Source: Micromonospora sp. KC606 (lineage in GTDB: Bacteria; Actinomycetota; Actinomycetes; Mycobacteriales; Micromonosporaceae). From it: 33,014 bases of DNA. Shown one piece after another: positions 6,955-14,718 of this stretch; within the stretch, counting starts at the first letter, position 1; each line of letters starts with the position of its first letter. Below the pieces are notes generated by a model, which saw nothing but the letters and a program-made list of their open reading frames with translations, was not told where the DNA came from and made no database searches. The stretch is taken from contig NZ_SMKN01000041.1 in NCBI RefSeq assembly GCF_004348675.1, positions 1 through 33,014 on the forward strand, written 5' to 3'. The translations under genes were made by a program, and so were the position numbers.

Positions 6955-7338
6955 ATGCACGTGACTGATCGGGGTGTTGCCTACGACTTCTGGTGGCGCG
7001 TGCGCACCGAGCAGGACGCCCGAGGCTGGACGGACGACGAACTACGCACCCGATCCGGCGTAGCTCGGACAACGATCGACCGTCTGAAGGTCGGCCGGAG
7101 GCCACCCACCGCCCGCGTCGTCAACTCCCTTGCCGCAGCCCTGGACATCGACCTGCCTGAGGCGCACCGGCTCGCCGGACGCACCCCCGCAGCCCCGTCC
7201 GAGGACGCGCCAGCCCCGCAGGTCAGCGCACGGGAGGCGATCCTCGCCGACCCGGTCTACACCGACCAGCAGCGCAAGACGATGCTGGAGCTGCTCGACA
7301 TCTTCGAGCAGGCCAACCGCAGCGGCCGTCAGGGCTGA
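6955..7338 (+). CDS. XRE-family phage repressor-like regulator
   Basis: The start is ATG 6955 or GTG 6961; a TACAAC box at 6949-6954 would suit a leaderless GTG start. The ~127-residue protein has a Trp-rich N-terminus (YDFWWRVRTEQ) followed by an HTH_3-like DNA-binding fold at about 12-70 (DELRTRSGVARTTIDRLKVG, then VVNSLAAALDIDLPEAHRLA). The C-terminus is a short helix. It is transcribed away from xis and converges on the integrase with a 10-base overlap. It is the natural candidate for the lysogeny repressor, inferred from family and position. Confidence 0.65.
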   Translation: MHVTDRGVAYDFWWRVRTEQDARGWTDDELRTRSGVARTTIDRLKVGRRPPTARVVNSLAAALDIDLPEAHRLAGRTPAAPSEDAPAPQVSAREAILADPVYTDQQRKTMLELLDIFEQANRSGRQG

Positions 7339-8666
7339 CGGCCCGCTTTCCGCGCGTCCGCGACCGCGTCCACCGCGGCGTCAATCGCCTGGGGCATCAG
7401 GTCCCCGTAAATCTCGCTCGTCGTCGCCAACTGCTGGTGCCCGAGGAGCCGGGAGATCGCCAGCGGCGTCATCCGGGGATCACTGAACAGCCAGCCGGCG
7501 TACGTGTGCCGCAGGTCGTGCCACGACGGCGCGGAGTGCAGCACGTCTGGGCAGTCGCAGTCCGATGTCGTGCCGGCCCGGGGACCGTAGTGCGCGGAGC
7601 ACCGCGTGGTGTCGGAGACGACCCGCGCACCGCAGGGGCGCCCATCCCACGTTGTTCCGCCGTAGTCCCGGCACCGGCCCCGCGCGCCCTCCATGCGCTC
7701 GCCCTCGCCGGTCGGCGGATGCACCGCGCAGAGTCGGGCCCGCAGAAGAGCCGGCTTCCACACCCGGTCGTACATCCGGTCGTAGTCCAGCGCGTGGCCG
7801 TTGTCGTCGCGGAAGACGAGGGTGTCGTCTGGCTGCCCGTCGACGAGCTGGGCGAGCGTGGCGTGCAGATCAGCGCCGATCGGGAGCACTCGCTTGGCCC
7901 GGCCCTTCGTGGTGCCGAGGTACCTCTTTCCGCCGGCCTCTTTCCATGCCCGCCATACCTGGATCCGCGGCCCAGAGCTTGCCGTTGCGGGGACCAGGTG
8001 CTTCGCGGCCAGCGCGGTCACCTCCGACCAGCGCATGCCGGTTTCGACGATGCAGTCCAACAGTGGCTGCCACTTCGCGGGGAATTGCGCACGGAGCAGT
8101 TCGAAGTCGCGAGGCGTGAGGTAGACGGCGTGGTGCTCGCCGGTGTCATCGTCGGCCCGCTGGTCCCGGACGAAGTCCGTGCCGTGGCACGGGTTCACGG
8201 TGATGTGCCCATGGCGGACAGCGGCGGTCAGCGCGGTATGCAGCAGGGAGTAGTAGCGGGTCACCGTCTTCTGGCTCATCTCGCCGCGCAGGCCGTTCAG
8301 CCAGGTGCCGATGGCGACGGACGTGATCTGCGATAGGGGAGTATCACCGAACGCGGGGTATATTCTGTCGCGGAGCTGCTGCTCGTACCGCTCTCGCGTG
8401 CCAGGTGAGATTCGCGTTTTTGACGGCAGCCATTCCTCGCACCATTCCCGCAACTTCGGTGAATCGTCGGCAGGGGAATTGGAATCCCCTGTGGGGATAC
8501 CCATATCCGCGTACACGCGGTCGGCGGTGATGCGCCCCCGGTGGCCCTCGACGATCGCCTTGGCCTCGTTGGCGTACTCCTCGGCGGGCCACGTGGTGTA
8601 CGCCTTGCGGCCGTCGTGCCGCCAGACGACCCGCCAGGAGTCCCCTCGTCGCTCGATGCTCGCCAC
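7329..8666 (-). CDS. int: Tyrosine integrase with Cys/His-rich insert in the catalytic domain
   Basis: The 445-residue protein (GTG start) has an N-terminal arm-type DNA-binding part, a SAM-like core-binding domain (about 75-165) and a catalytic domain. Visible catalytic residues are R212 (ETGMRWSEV), H383 and R386 (WHDLRHT), the LLGH box near 408 and nucleophile Y420 (EIYGDL). Between the first Arg and the HxLR box, residues about 313-372 hold C313, H316, C332, C345, C356, H359, C370 and C372, a likely zinc-binding insert. The gene lies next to the tRNA-derived att site, as integrases that target tRNA 3' ends do. Confidence 0.9.
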   Translation of the reverse strand: MASIERRGDSWRVVWRHDGRKAYTTWPAEEYANEAKAIVEGHRGRITADRVYADMGIPTGDSNSPADDSPKLREWCEEWLPSKTRISPGTRERYEQQLRDRIYPAFGDTPLSQITSVAIGTWLNGLRGEMSQKTVTRYYSLLHTALTAAVRHGHITVNPCHGTDFVRDQRADDDTGEHHAVYLTPRDFELLRAQFPAKWQPLLDCIVETGMRWSEVTALAAKHLVPATASSGPRIQVWRAWKEAGGKRYLGTTKGRAKRVLPIGADLHATLAQLVDGQPDDTLVFRDDNGHALDYDRMYDRVWKPALLRARLCAVHPPTGEGERMEGARGRCRDYGGTTWDGRPCGARVVSDTTRCSAHYGPRAGTTSDCDCPDVLHSAPSWHDLRHTYAGWLFSDPRMTPLAISRLLGHQQLATTSEIYGDLMPQAIDAAVDAVADARKAGRQP

Positions 8667-8696
8667 GGGGACAGATCATCGTCCCCATGGGGACAC
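8665..8696. promoter_or_regulatory. Palindromic site upstream of the integrase
   Basis: GTCCCCATGGGGAC at 8681-8694 is a perfect 14-bp palindrome, and GGGGACA occurs twice as a direct repeat at 8667-8673 and 8690-8696. The site sits between the integrase start and att, where arm-type integrase sites or an operator would be expected. Which of these it is cannot be told. Confidence 0.45.
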
Positions 8697-8802
8697 GGAT
8701 CAAGCTTTGTAGGTCGATGGGGGTCTCTCAGGGTCACGGAACGCACAACATGAATCCGGACAATGTATGTCACCGCTGCTCAGGGCAGGGGTCTCCGATC
8801 GG

Positions 8803-8844
8803 CTCATAATCCCTCGGTCGCGGGTTCGAGTCCCGCCCGCCCCA
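8803..8844 (+). other. Attachment site: 3' half of a CAU-anticodon tRNA gene
   Basis: The stretch has an anticodon loop CTCATAA (8803-8809), the 3' side of the anticodon stem, the T-arm GCGGG-TTCGAGT-CCCGC and the 3' acceptor strand CCGCCCC with discriminator A. No matching 5' acceptor GGGGCGG or D-arm precedes it, and bases 8798-8802 do not pair with the stem. It is therefore a tRNA-derived att remnant, not a working tRNA. The family is Met-type (elongator or Ile-CAU) by anticodon. Confidence 0.8.
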
Positions 8845-9023
8845 CACACTTCTCCTGACCTGCGGCTTTTCGCGGTGCTGCAATCGCGGTGCGAACGTCT
8901 GCGCAACACGGCGGCGCTTGATCGCTTCGCCGGCCGATCGGACGGTGCTCGCTCACTACCAGGGGAGAACGCCGCCGAGTTGACCGACCAACGGGAGCAA
9001 CGCGGACCACGGGGAAGTGCCGC

Positions 9024-9421
9024 GTGATAGTCGTGGACGCGTCGGCGCTGGCCGATGCCCTGGTCGACGACGGGCCGGTAGGTGACGCGGCGCGGGTAGA
9101 ACTGACCAGAGATCTGCACTGGGCGGCGCCAGGCCACCTTCTGGTCGAGGTCATGTCGGTGATCAGGGGCAAGGCGCTCGGTAGGAAACTCGGCCTTGCC
9201 CGGGCTGAGGAGGCGATCGACGCCCTGCCTTCGTTGGTCATCGATGAGGTTGGCGTCCCGTTGCTGCTCGACCGAATGTGGCAGTTGCGTGGCATGATGG
9301 CGTACGACCGGCATATGTCGCGGCGGTGGAGTTGATGGCCTGCCCGCTCGTGACCGGTGACGGCCGGCTCACCAAGGCCAGCGGCGTCCGCTGCGAGATC
9401 CGGCTGCTCGCCGCCCCCTGA
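9024..9421 (+). pseudogene. Frameshifted VapC-like PIN-domain toxin
   Basis: The first frame (GTG 9024) reads IVVDASALADALVDDG and continues as a PIN domain with acidic residues of the metal site (D5, E in VEVMSVIRG). It leaves frame near 9313, reading MAYDRHMSRRWS and stopping at 9335. One lost G would join it to the other frame, AYVAAVELMACPLVTGDG and onward to a TGA at 9421, which is the normal VapC C-terminus with the last acidic residues. No VapB-like antitoxin ORF precedes it. The gene is probably dead unless there is a sequencing error. Confidence 0.65.
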
Positions 9422-9499
9422 CGACGGCTGTCCGAGATCATCGACCTCGGACCTCTGAGGTGGCCAACGTGAGTGGCAGCGGCTCACGCCGGTTGATAA

Positions 9500-9560
9500 G
9501 ACGGCCACCGCCCGATCCTTGGTTGCTCCACACACCATCGATGATCATGCGGTGGCCGTC
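9500..9560. terminator. Inverted repeat downstream of the hydrolase gene
   Basis: Arms GACGGCCACCGC (9500-9511) and GCGGTGGCCGTC (9549-9560) are perfectly complementary with a 37-base loop. The site lies 25 bases beyond the hydrolase stop, so a bidirectional terminator is possible. The long loop makes this weak. Confidence 0.3.
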
Positions 9561-9585
9561 CTCAGTCTTGCGCCACGCCCAACGC

Positions 9586-10470
9586 CTATGCCAGGTGGCT
9601 TTTGGAGTACCAGGGCAGCGTGCCAGCGAACCGCTTGATGTGCGCGGCGATCACATCGCTGTGATCTTCGAGCGCGAAGTGCCCCGTGTTGAGTAGGTTG
9701 ACGTCGATGGTTTTCAGGTGACGCCGGTACGGGTGGGCGCCGGACTCCGGAAAGACCACGTCGTTGCGTCCCCAGACGATCAGCGTTGGCGGTTGGCGGT
9801 TGCGGAAGTACTCCTGCCATTCGGGGTAGCGTTCGGGGTTGGTGCGGTAGTCGTAGAGCAGGTCGAGCATCGCGTCCTTGTTGCCGGGGCGGCTCAGCAG
9901 CGCACGTTGTAGCAGCCAGCTGTCCGGGCTGATCCGGGCGGGGTCCGCGGTGCCGTGGGTGTAGTTCCATTCCAGCGCCGCATCGGACATACCGGCATCG
10001 CGGATCCGGTCACGGTTGGCCGGGGACGGGTCGTTCCAGAGTTGGCGAACTGGCCCCCAGAAATCGTCCGGCAGGCCTTCGTCGTACGCGTTCGCGTTCT
10101 GGAGCACGAGGAATGAGATTCGCTCCGGCCGTCGGTGGGCGAGGCGGAATCCGACTGGGCCACCGAAGTCCTGCAGGTATAGGGCGTACCGGTCCAGGCC
10201 GAGCGCGTCGGTGAAGGCCTCGATGACGTCGGTGAGGTGATCGAAGGTGTAGCCGAAGTCGGCGCTCGCCGGCGCGTCGCTGTGCCCGAAGCCCGGGTAG
10301 TCGGGCGCGACGACGTGGAAGTCGTGGCGAAGTGCGGTGATCAGGTCGCGGAACATGAACGACGAGGCCGGAAAGCCGTGCAGGAGCAGCAGGACGGGAT
10401 GGCTGGGGTCACCGGCCTCGCGGTAGAAGATGTCAAGGCCCTCGACGCGAACCGTACGGTAGTGGGTCAT
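9586..10470 (-). CDS. Haloalkane dehalogenase/epoxide hydrolase-like alpha/beta hydrolase
   Basis: The 294-residue protein starts at ATG 10470, overlapping the transporter stop as ATGA. It has the oxyanion motif HGFPASS at 31-37, a nucleophile Asp101 in LQDFGG, a helical cap, and a late His in NTGHFALED. Asp rather than Ser as nucleophile is the hallmark of dehalogenase- and epoxide-hydrolase-type enzymes. It is the second gene of a two-gene unit with an MFS exporter controlled by the HxlR locus, so it may act on a toxic compound. The substrate is unknown. Confidence 0.7.
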   Translation of the reverse strand: MTHYRTVRVEGLDIFYREAGDPSHPVLLLLHGFPASSFMFRDLITALRHDFHVVAPDYPGFGHSDAPASADFGYTFDHLTDVIEAFTDALGLDRYALYLQDFGGPVGFRLAHRRPERISFLVLQNANAYDEGLPDDFWGPVRQLWNDPSPANRDRIRDAGMSDAALEWNYTHGTADPARISPDSWLLQRALLSRPGNKDAMLDLLYDYRTNPERYPEWQEYFRNRQPPTLIVWGRNDVVFPESGAHPYRRHLKTIDVNLLNTGHFALEDHSDVIAAHIKRFAGTLPWYSKSHLA

Positions 10471-11693
10471 GGTGTCCCTTCTGGTGATTGGAGTGGAAGA
10501 CGCCGGGTGGACGCCCAGAACAGCAACGAGGTCAGGCTCACCGTCGCGCCGAGCGCGCATACGCCCGGCCAGCCGACGGTGCCGTAGACGAGGGTGGAGG
10601 CGATGGGTCCGATGGCGGAGCCGATCGCGTAGCAGAGCATGTAGGCTGCGGTCAGCCGGCTCTGGGCCGTCGGGCGGGTGCGGTAGACCAGGTTCTGGTT
10701 GGCCACATGCACGGACTGCAGCCCGAAATCGAACGCGATGACGGCCAGAATGAGGCCCCACAGCGATTGCGGAAGCAACGCGGCCGGGATCCACGCAGCG
10801 AGCATCACGACCAAACCAACGCCAGTGACACGCTGCGCCCGCCCCCGATCGGAGAGCCGCCCGGCGTGCGCGGCACCGATTGCGCCGGCGACGCCGGCCA
10901 GGCCGAACAGGCCGATCTGGGTGGTCGACAATGAGTACGGCGGTGCGCTGAGCTGCAGCACCATCGGAGTCAGCAGTACCGTCATCGCCAGGAACATGAG
11001 CAATGCGATGAACGCACGCACCCGCAGCGCCGAGACCTCAGCGAATAGCCGCACCAGTGACCCGATCAAGCGCCGGTACGACAGCTGGGCCCGGTGGCCG
11101 GCGCTGCGGGGCAGTGCGCGATAGAGCAGTCCCGCCATGACGAGCGTCGCCGCAGCGGCGGCCAGATACACCGAACGCCAGCCGGCGACATCGCCCAGCG
11201 CTCCGGCGACCGTACGCGCGAGCAGGATCCCGATGACGATGCCGCTCGTCACCACCCCGACGGCACGGCCCCGGTCACCGGCGGTCGCTAGGCCTGCCGC
11301 GTGGGCGAGCATGACCTGGGCCGCGACGGCCAGCACCCCCACCGCCGCCATCGCGACCAGCAACCAGTTGCTGGTCGGCGCTACCGCTACCGCGATGAGC
11401 GCGAGCACCGACAGCAGCGACTGCACGCCGATGAGACGGCGTCGGTCGAGCAGGTCACCCAGCGGGACCACCAGGAGCAAACCGAGCCCGTAGCCGACCT
11501 GAGTCGCGGTCACGACGATGCCTACCGTCGCTCGGCGCATCCCGAACTCGTTCGCCATCACGTCCAGCAGCGGTGGGGCGTAGTACACGTTGGCGACGGC
11601 GAGACCGGACGCGATTGCGAGCAGCAGCCCTGTGCCGCGGCTGAGCGCCGACGCCGCCCCGGGCGTGGCGGAAGCCGTCAGCCGACCGTCCAT
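10467..11693 (-). CDS. MFS transporter (YnfM/CmlA-like exporter)
   Basis: The ATG at 11693 follows GAGGTG. The 408-residue protein has about 12 hydrophobic segments and the MFS loop-2 motif GDLLDRRRLIG near 80-90. It resembles drug/metabolite exporters of the sugar-efflux/YnfM type. The gene lies behind a double operator shared with hxlR and is coupled to the hydrolase by ATGA, so both probably respond to the same signal. The cargo cannot be told. Confidence 0.75.
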   Translation of the reverse strand: MDGRLTASATPGAASALSRGTGLLLAIASGLAVANVYYAPPLLDVMANEFGMRRATVGIVVTATQVGYGLGLLLVVPLGDLLDRRRLIGVQSLLSVLALIAVAVAPTSNWLLVAMAAVGVLAVAAQVMLAHAAGLATAGDRGRAVGVVTSGIVIGILLARTVAGALGDVAGWRSVYLAAAAATLVMAGLLYRALPRSAGHRAQLSYRRLIGSLVRLFAEVSALRVRAFIALLMFLAMTVLLTPMVLQLSAPPYSLSTTQIGLFGLAGVAGAIGAAHAGRLSDRGRAQRVTGVGLVVMLAAWIPAALLPQSLWGLILAVIAFDFGLQSVHVANQNLVYRTRPTAQSRLTAAYMLCYAIGSAIGPIASTLVYGTVGWPGVCALGATVSLTSLLFWASTRRLPLQSPEGTP

Positions 11694-11709
11694 GGTCACC
11701 TCTACCAAC

Positions 11710-11767
11710 GTGGTTTCATTATGAAACCACGCCAGGATGCCAGATCTTGGTTTCATGATGCAACCCC
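11710..11767. promoter_or_regulatory. Two-copy operator between MFS gene and HxlR regulator
   Basis: Copy 1 is a perfect palindrome at 11710-11730: GTGGTTTCAT, one T, ATGAAACCAC. Copy 2 at 11747-11767 reads TTGGTTTCAT, G, ATGCAACCCC, a degenerate version. Centres are 37 bp apart. The pair sits between two divergent genes, which fits autoregulation by the HxlR-family protein. Confidence 0.75.
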
Positions 11768-11840
11768 TATCTGGGAGACTAGAGTCGCATCTTGGAACCT
11801 GAGGTCAGCGCGTCGCGTGCGCTCCCGTAGGAGGGTGAGC

Positions 11841-12311
11841 ATGGTCAAGCGGACGAGTCACAAAGGCGCCAACTGCCCGGTCGCGCGGCCCTTGGACGCC
11901 ATCGGCGATGGCTGGTCGCTGCTGATCATCCGTGATGCCTTCGACGGTCTCCGCCGGTTCGGCCAGTTCCAGAAAAGCCTCGGCGTGGCCAAGAACATCC
12001 TCTCGGCCCGACTGAACAACCTCGTCGAGCAGGGCATTCTCCGCACCGTTCCGGCCAGCGACGGTAGCCCACACCAGGAGTACGTGTTGACCGACAAGGG
12101 CTGCGGGCTCTTCCCCGTCCTGGTCGCGCTGCGGCAGTGGAGTGAGGAGTACCTCTTCGAGCCAAGCGAGACCCGGGCCAGACTCGTCGACCGTGAACGC
12201 GGCCAACCGGTCGCGTGGCTGGAAATCCGCTCCGCCGACGGCCGGGCGCTCTCCCCCGAGGACACCATGATCGTCATGCAACATGGCTCAAACAACGCCC
12301 GACGTCTGTAG
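11841..12311 (+). CDS. HxlR-family transcriptional regulator
   Basis: ATG 11841 has GGAGGGTGAGC upstream; the longer in-frame reading would run across the operator. The 156-residue protein has the HxlR/DUF24 signature: a Cys in KGANCPVARPLDAIGDGWSL, then the winged helix (RFGQFQKSLGVAKNILSARL, LVEQGILRTVP) and a wing. A single Cys near the N-terminus is where redox- or electrophile-sensing members react. It is divergent from the exporter/hydrolase operon and probably represses it. Confidence 0.8.
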   Translation: MVKRTSHKGANCPVARPLDAIGDGWSLLIIRDAFDGLRRFGQFQKSLGVAKNILSARLNNLVEQGILRTVPASDGSPHQEYVLTDKGCGLFPVLVALRQWSEEYLFEPSETRARLVDRERGQPVAWLEIRSADGRALSPEDTMIVMQHGSNNARRL

Positions 12312-12450
12312 CGACCGATGCGACGGCTCGCGAGGTGGGACCAGATGTTCGACCCCCGAACATCGACGACCCCCACAGTTTGGCGAAGTCACCCGCTGAG
12401 CACGCCGTACGCCCGGCCGACCCGTCGGTCCCCGGCTATCGGAATCCGCA

Positions 12451-12522
12451 GGTCAGGGCCGGTGGCAACGGCTACGGGGTTCGTATGCCGTAACCTCCGG
12501 CCCACTTTTTGTGGCCCTGACC
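12451..12522. repeat. Large nested dyad
   Basis: GGTCAGGGCC at 12451-12460 is perfectly inverted at 12513-12522. Inside it, GGGCCGG (12456-12462) matches CCGGCCC (12497-12503) and TACGG (12473-12477) matches CCGTA (12488-12492), so alternative hairpins are possible. It lies just beyond the decayed integrase fragment. It may be an old attachment or terminator region. The rest of 12312-12543 shows no gene. Confidence 0.45.
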
Positions 12523-12543
12523 AGAGGCGCTACCTCTCAAAGA

Positions 12544-12912
12544 TCATCGGGCACAGATCCGGCACAAGTCATCTTCGATCTTGGTCGGCGTGCACGGCCG
12601 ATCCGTGCGGCTTGCCGGCGCGCTGAGGATCGAACCGACGACACCGCGCGGCCGGTCCCGCTTCGGCCACCAGTGCACGTACGTCTCCAAGGTGATCCGC
12701 AACGTCTTGTGCCGTAGCAGGCGCTGCACCCCCTGCGGCTCCGCGTGGTTGGTGATCAACTTGGTGGCAAAGAAGTGCCGCAGCGCGTGAAATTCACCGT
12801 GTTCCTTCGGCCAACCGGCAGCATCACGCCGGGCCGCCCACTTCCGAGACCATGTGCGGTCAGTTGCCGTGGGTGGTGGTGAACAGCAGCCAGGGCTCCT
12901 CTGGCCGACCGA
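12544..12912 (-). pseudogene. Decayed C-terminus of a second tyrosine integrase
   Basis: One frame reads EHGEFHALRHFFATKLITNH, then LLRHKTLRITLETYVHWW, which gives the HxLRH box, the LLxH box and the nucleophile Tyr of a tyrosine recombinase. About 60 bases upstream another frame reads EEPWLLFTTHGN, the expected preceding part, so a frameshift separates them. The catalytic Arg box and the whole N-terminal half are missing, replaced by the toxin-antitoxin genes. It marks an earlier mobile element. Confidence 0.7.
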
Positions 12913-12918
12913 AGAGCA

Positions 12919-12966
12919 TGGTCACAATTCTGACCAGTCGCTAGAATGGTCGCTATGGAGACCATT
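12919..12966 (+). promoter_or_regulatory. Promoter/operator of the toxin-antitoxin pair
   Basis: TGGTCA (12919-12924), a 17-base gap and TAGAAT (12942-12947) make a fair promoter, with ATG 12955 seven bases downstream, which suggests a leaderless transcript. AATGGTC (12945-12951) and GACCATT (12960-12966) form a dyad over the start, and GACCA at 12932-12936 pairs with TGGTC at 12947-12951. Such sites bind antitoxin for autoregulation. Confidence 0.5.
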
Positions 12967-13239
12967 CCGATCACGGAAGCCAAGGCTCGGATCGCCGAGC
13001 TTGCCGATCGGGTCGCTCGGGAACACGACCACTTCACGATCACCCGCAATGGCCGCGCCGACGTCATGCTGATCTCGGTCGCCGAGTACGAGTCGATGCG
13101 GGAGACGCTCGACCTGCTCTCCGACGACGCGGCCCTCGCGGATCTGCGCCAGTCGCGGGAGGATTTCGCGGCCGGCGACACGTTCTCGATGGACGAGGTT
13201 CGCGCCGAGTTGGAACGGCGCCGCGGTAGGGCGGCCTGA
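12955..13239 (+). CDS. Phd/YefM-type antitoxin
   Basis: Start ATG 12955 is preferred over 12946 because of the leaderless promoter. The 94-residue protein begins METIPITEAKARIAELADRV and has the Phd-type DNA-binding N-terminus (ITRNGRADVMLISVAEYESM), followed by an acidic C-terminus that would wrap the toxin. It ends in TGATG, coupled to the toxin. It should neutralise the RelE-like toxin and repress the pair. Confidence 0.8.
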   Translation: METIPITEAKARIAELADRVAREHDHFTITRNGRADVMLISVAEYESMRETLDLLSDDAALADLRQSREDFAAGDTFSMDEVRAELERRRGRAA

Positions 13240-13550
13240 TGCCTCCGCAGGGCGGGCGGCGGGACGACGCGCGCGAGGTGACCAGCCCGTACACGGTGGT
13301 GTTCTCCCGGCAGGCCCGCCGCAACCTGCACGAGGACCTGCCGCTGGAGGTCGCGGTCGCGGCGACGGAGACCATCCAGCACGCGATCGCGATCAACCCC
13401 TATCGGGCTGGCAAGCCACTCGACGAGCCCTTCGACGGCTTCCACTCCGCCCGCCGCGGCACATACCGGGTCATCTACCGGATCAGCGAGGCCAAACGCG
13501 TTGTGGAGATCCACTCGATCCGCCACCGGCGCGACGACTACCGCTTCTAG
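13239..13550 (+). CDS. RelE/ParE-superfamily toxin
   Basis: Start ATG 13239 overlaps the antitoxin stop; a GTG at 13278 is a possible internal start that removes a hydrophilic leader. The fold is RelE-like: YTVVFSRQARRNLHEDL, AIAINPYRAGKPLDEPFDGF, RRGTYRVIYRISEAKRVVEI, ending HRRDDYRF. RelE members cut mRNA on the ribosome and ParE members hit gyrase; the Arg and Tyr near the C-terminus fit the RelE side. Confidence 0.8.
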   Translation: MPPQGGRRDDAREVTSPYTVVFSRQARRNLHEDLPLEVAVAATETIQHAIAINPYRAGKPLDEPFDGFHSARRGTYRVIYRISEAKRVVEIHSIRHRRDDYRF

Positions 13551-13589
13551 GGCCACGTCTGGAACCGCGCTTCATTGGGCTGGCCTGCC

Positions 13590-14561
13590 CACTCGCAGTG
13601 GTAGCGGGCCACCGGTGAAGGTCACCGACTGGTTCGCATGGATCCTGCATCGGCACGGCATCGATGCGGTGGTGAATGAACGCGAGCCCTGGTGCACCAT
13701 GAGCCGCAACCTGGCTCATTCTCCGGACGTCCCGAGATTGACCGGAGCACACTGCGTGATCTTCTGCTCGATTCCCTCCCCGGCGACACGGTTGTCTGGC
13801 GGCACCGGCTTGTCGCGGCGACCCCGCGACCTGACGGGGGCTGGGAACTGACGTTCCATGGCGGCCACCGAACCGGCTGCTACATCCTCGTCGGCGCGGA
13901 CGGCGCGCGCTCGGTCGTCCGGTCGCTGCTGACCGACGTCCCACTGTCCGGTGTGGCCACCCTCGCGGAGCTGAACATCGGAGACGTCGACCGGCGTCAT
14001 CCCGATCTCGCCGAGCTGGTCGGCCCCGGGAACCTGTGGTGCGTCGGCGTGAACCAGATCCTGGCAGCGCAACGCCTCGGCGACGGGAGCCTCCGTGTCG
14101 GGATCTCGCTGCCCGCAGACGATCGCCCCATCGACGCATACCGTAGGAAGCCCGCTCTGCTGGACATGTTCGGTGGCTGGGACCCACGCCTCACCGCACT
14201 CATCGAGGCCGGTGACAGCGCGCCGACACCGCGCCTGATCGAAGCGATGCCCATCGGCACGCGCTGGTCCAGCCGGCCGGGCGTCACCCTCATCGGCGAC
14301 GCCGCGCACCTCATGCCGCCGGTCGGCGAGGGCGCCAACCAGGCCATGCTCGACGCCGCCGAACTCGCCAGTCGGCTCGTCGCCAACCCCGCCGACCCGG
14401 AATCGGCAATCCGGGCGTACGAGGAGGTGATGTTCACCAGGATTCACCCGATCGCCGGAATGTCCGCACGAGTCCAGGCGATGATGCTGTCCCCCACCGC
14501 AGCGGAAGACATCGTCCGCTTCTTCACGGCCCGGCCCGCCGAACCGGCACCCGCAGACTGA
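13590..14561 (+). pseudogene. Degraded TetX-like FAD-dependent monooxygenase
   Basis: The large open frame (13692-14561) encodes the middle and end of a PheA/TetX-type hydroxylase: GADGARSVVRS and GDAAHLMPPVGEGANQAM, which bind FAD. The expected N-terminal GxGxxG Rossmann part lies upstream in other frames (AVVAG-like at about 13590, then WILHRHGIDAVV), and roughly 70 residues between are missing. So there are at least a frameshift and a deletion. The rest ends at TGA 14559-14561. It is likely non-functional. Confidence 0.7.
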
Positions 14562-14615
14562 GAACGCGCTGTGCGGCACGGGCCGCCTGAGAACGCGCTG
14601 TGCGGCACGAGCCGC
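14558..14615. repeat. Tandem duplication of a 29-base unit at the pseudogene end
   Basis: Bases 14558-14586 and 14587-14615 are two adjacent copies of a unit starting CTGAGAACGCGCTGTGCGGC, differing by one G/A. The first copy contains the pseudogene stop. This looks like a recent slippage or recombination product. No function is apparent. Confidence 0.7.
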
Positions 14616-14718
14616 GGCGACGTGGGAGAAGGTCCGTGAGCGGTTCACCCGCGCCCTTCGTCTGGTTTATCGCCAGCCCTACCGGGAAGACCCGCGAACC
14701 AGTACGGGAGGGGCGAGG

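Larger units (their letters stand above)
1..8844. mobile_element. Right-hand part of an integrated phage-like element (left end outside window)
   Basis: The right boundary is a tRNA 3' half at 8803-8844, next to a tyrosine integrase gene. The other genes are typical of the early/lysogeny region of a temperate actinophage: XRE repressor, excisionase, a long leftward operon of tiny genes, a RecA/Sak4-like ATPase and a replication-initiator-like protein. No structural, packaging or lysis gene and no FtsK/TraB transfer gene is visible, so a prophage is more likely than a conjugative element, but the missing left part could change that. The orientation predicts that the complete tRNA gene, rebuilt by the element, lies to the left of base 1. 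Confidence 0.8.

Noticed and set aside
1..8844. Actinomycete integrative conjugative element (AICE)
   Set aside because: No FtsK/TraB-type translocase, RepSA/AM-type or spread genes are seen; the visible genes are phage-like. The left end is missing, so this is not final.
8760..8846. A complete working tRNA gene
   Set aside because: No 5' acceptor strand or D-arm is found and the anticodon stem does not pair, so it is an att remnant.
9460..9696. Forward ORF opposite the hydrolase
   Set aside because: It runs antisense over the end of a clear gene, has no ribosome site and no recognisable product.
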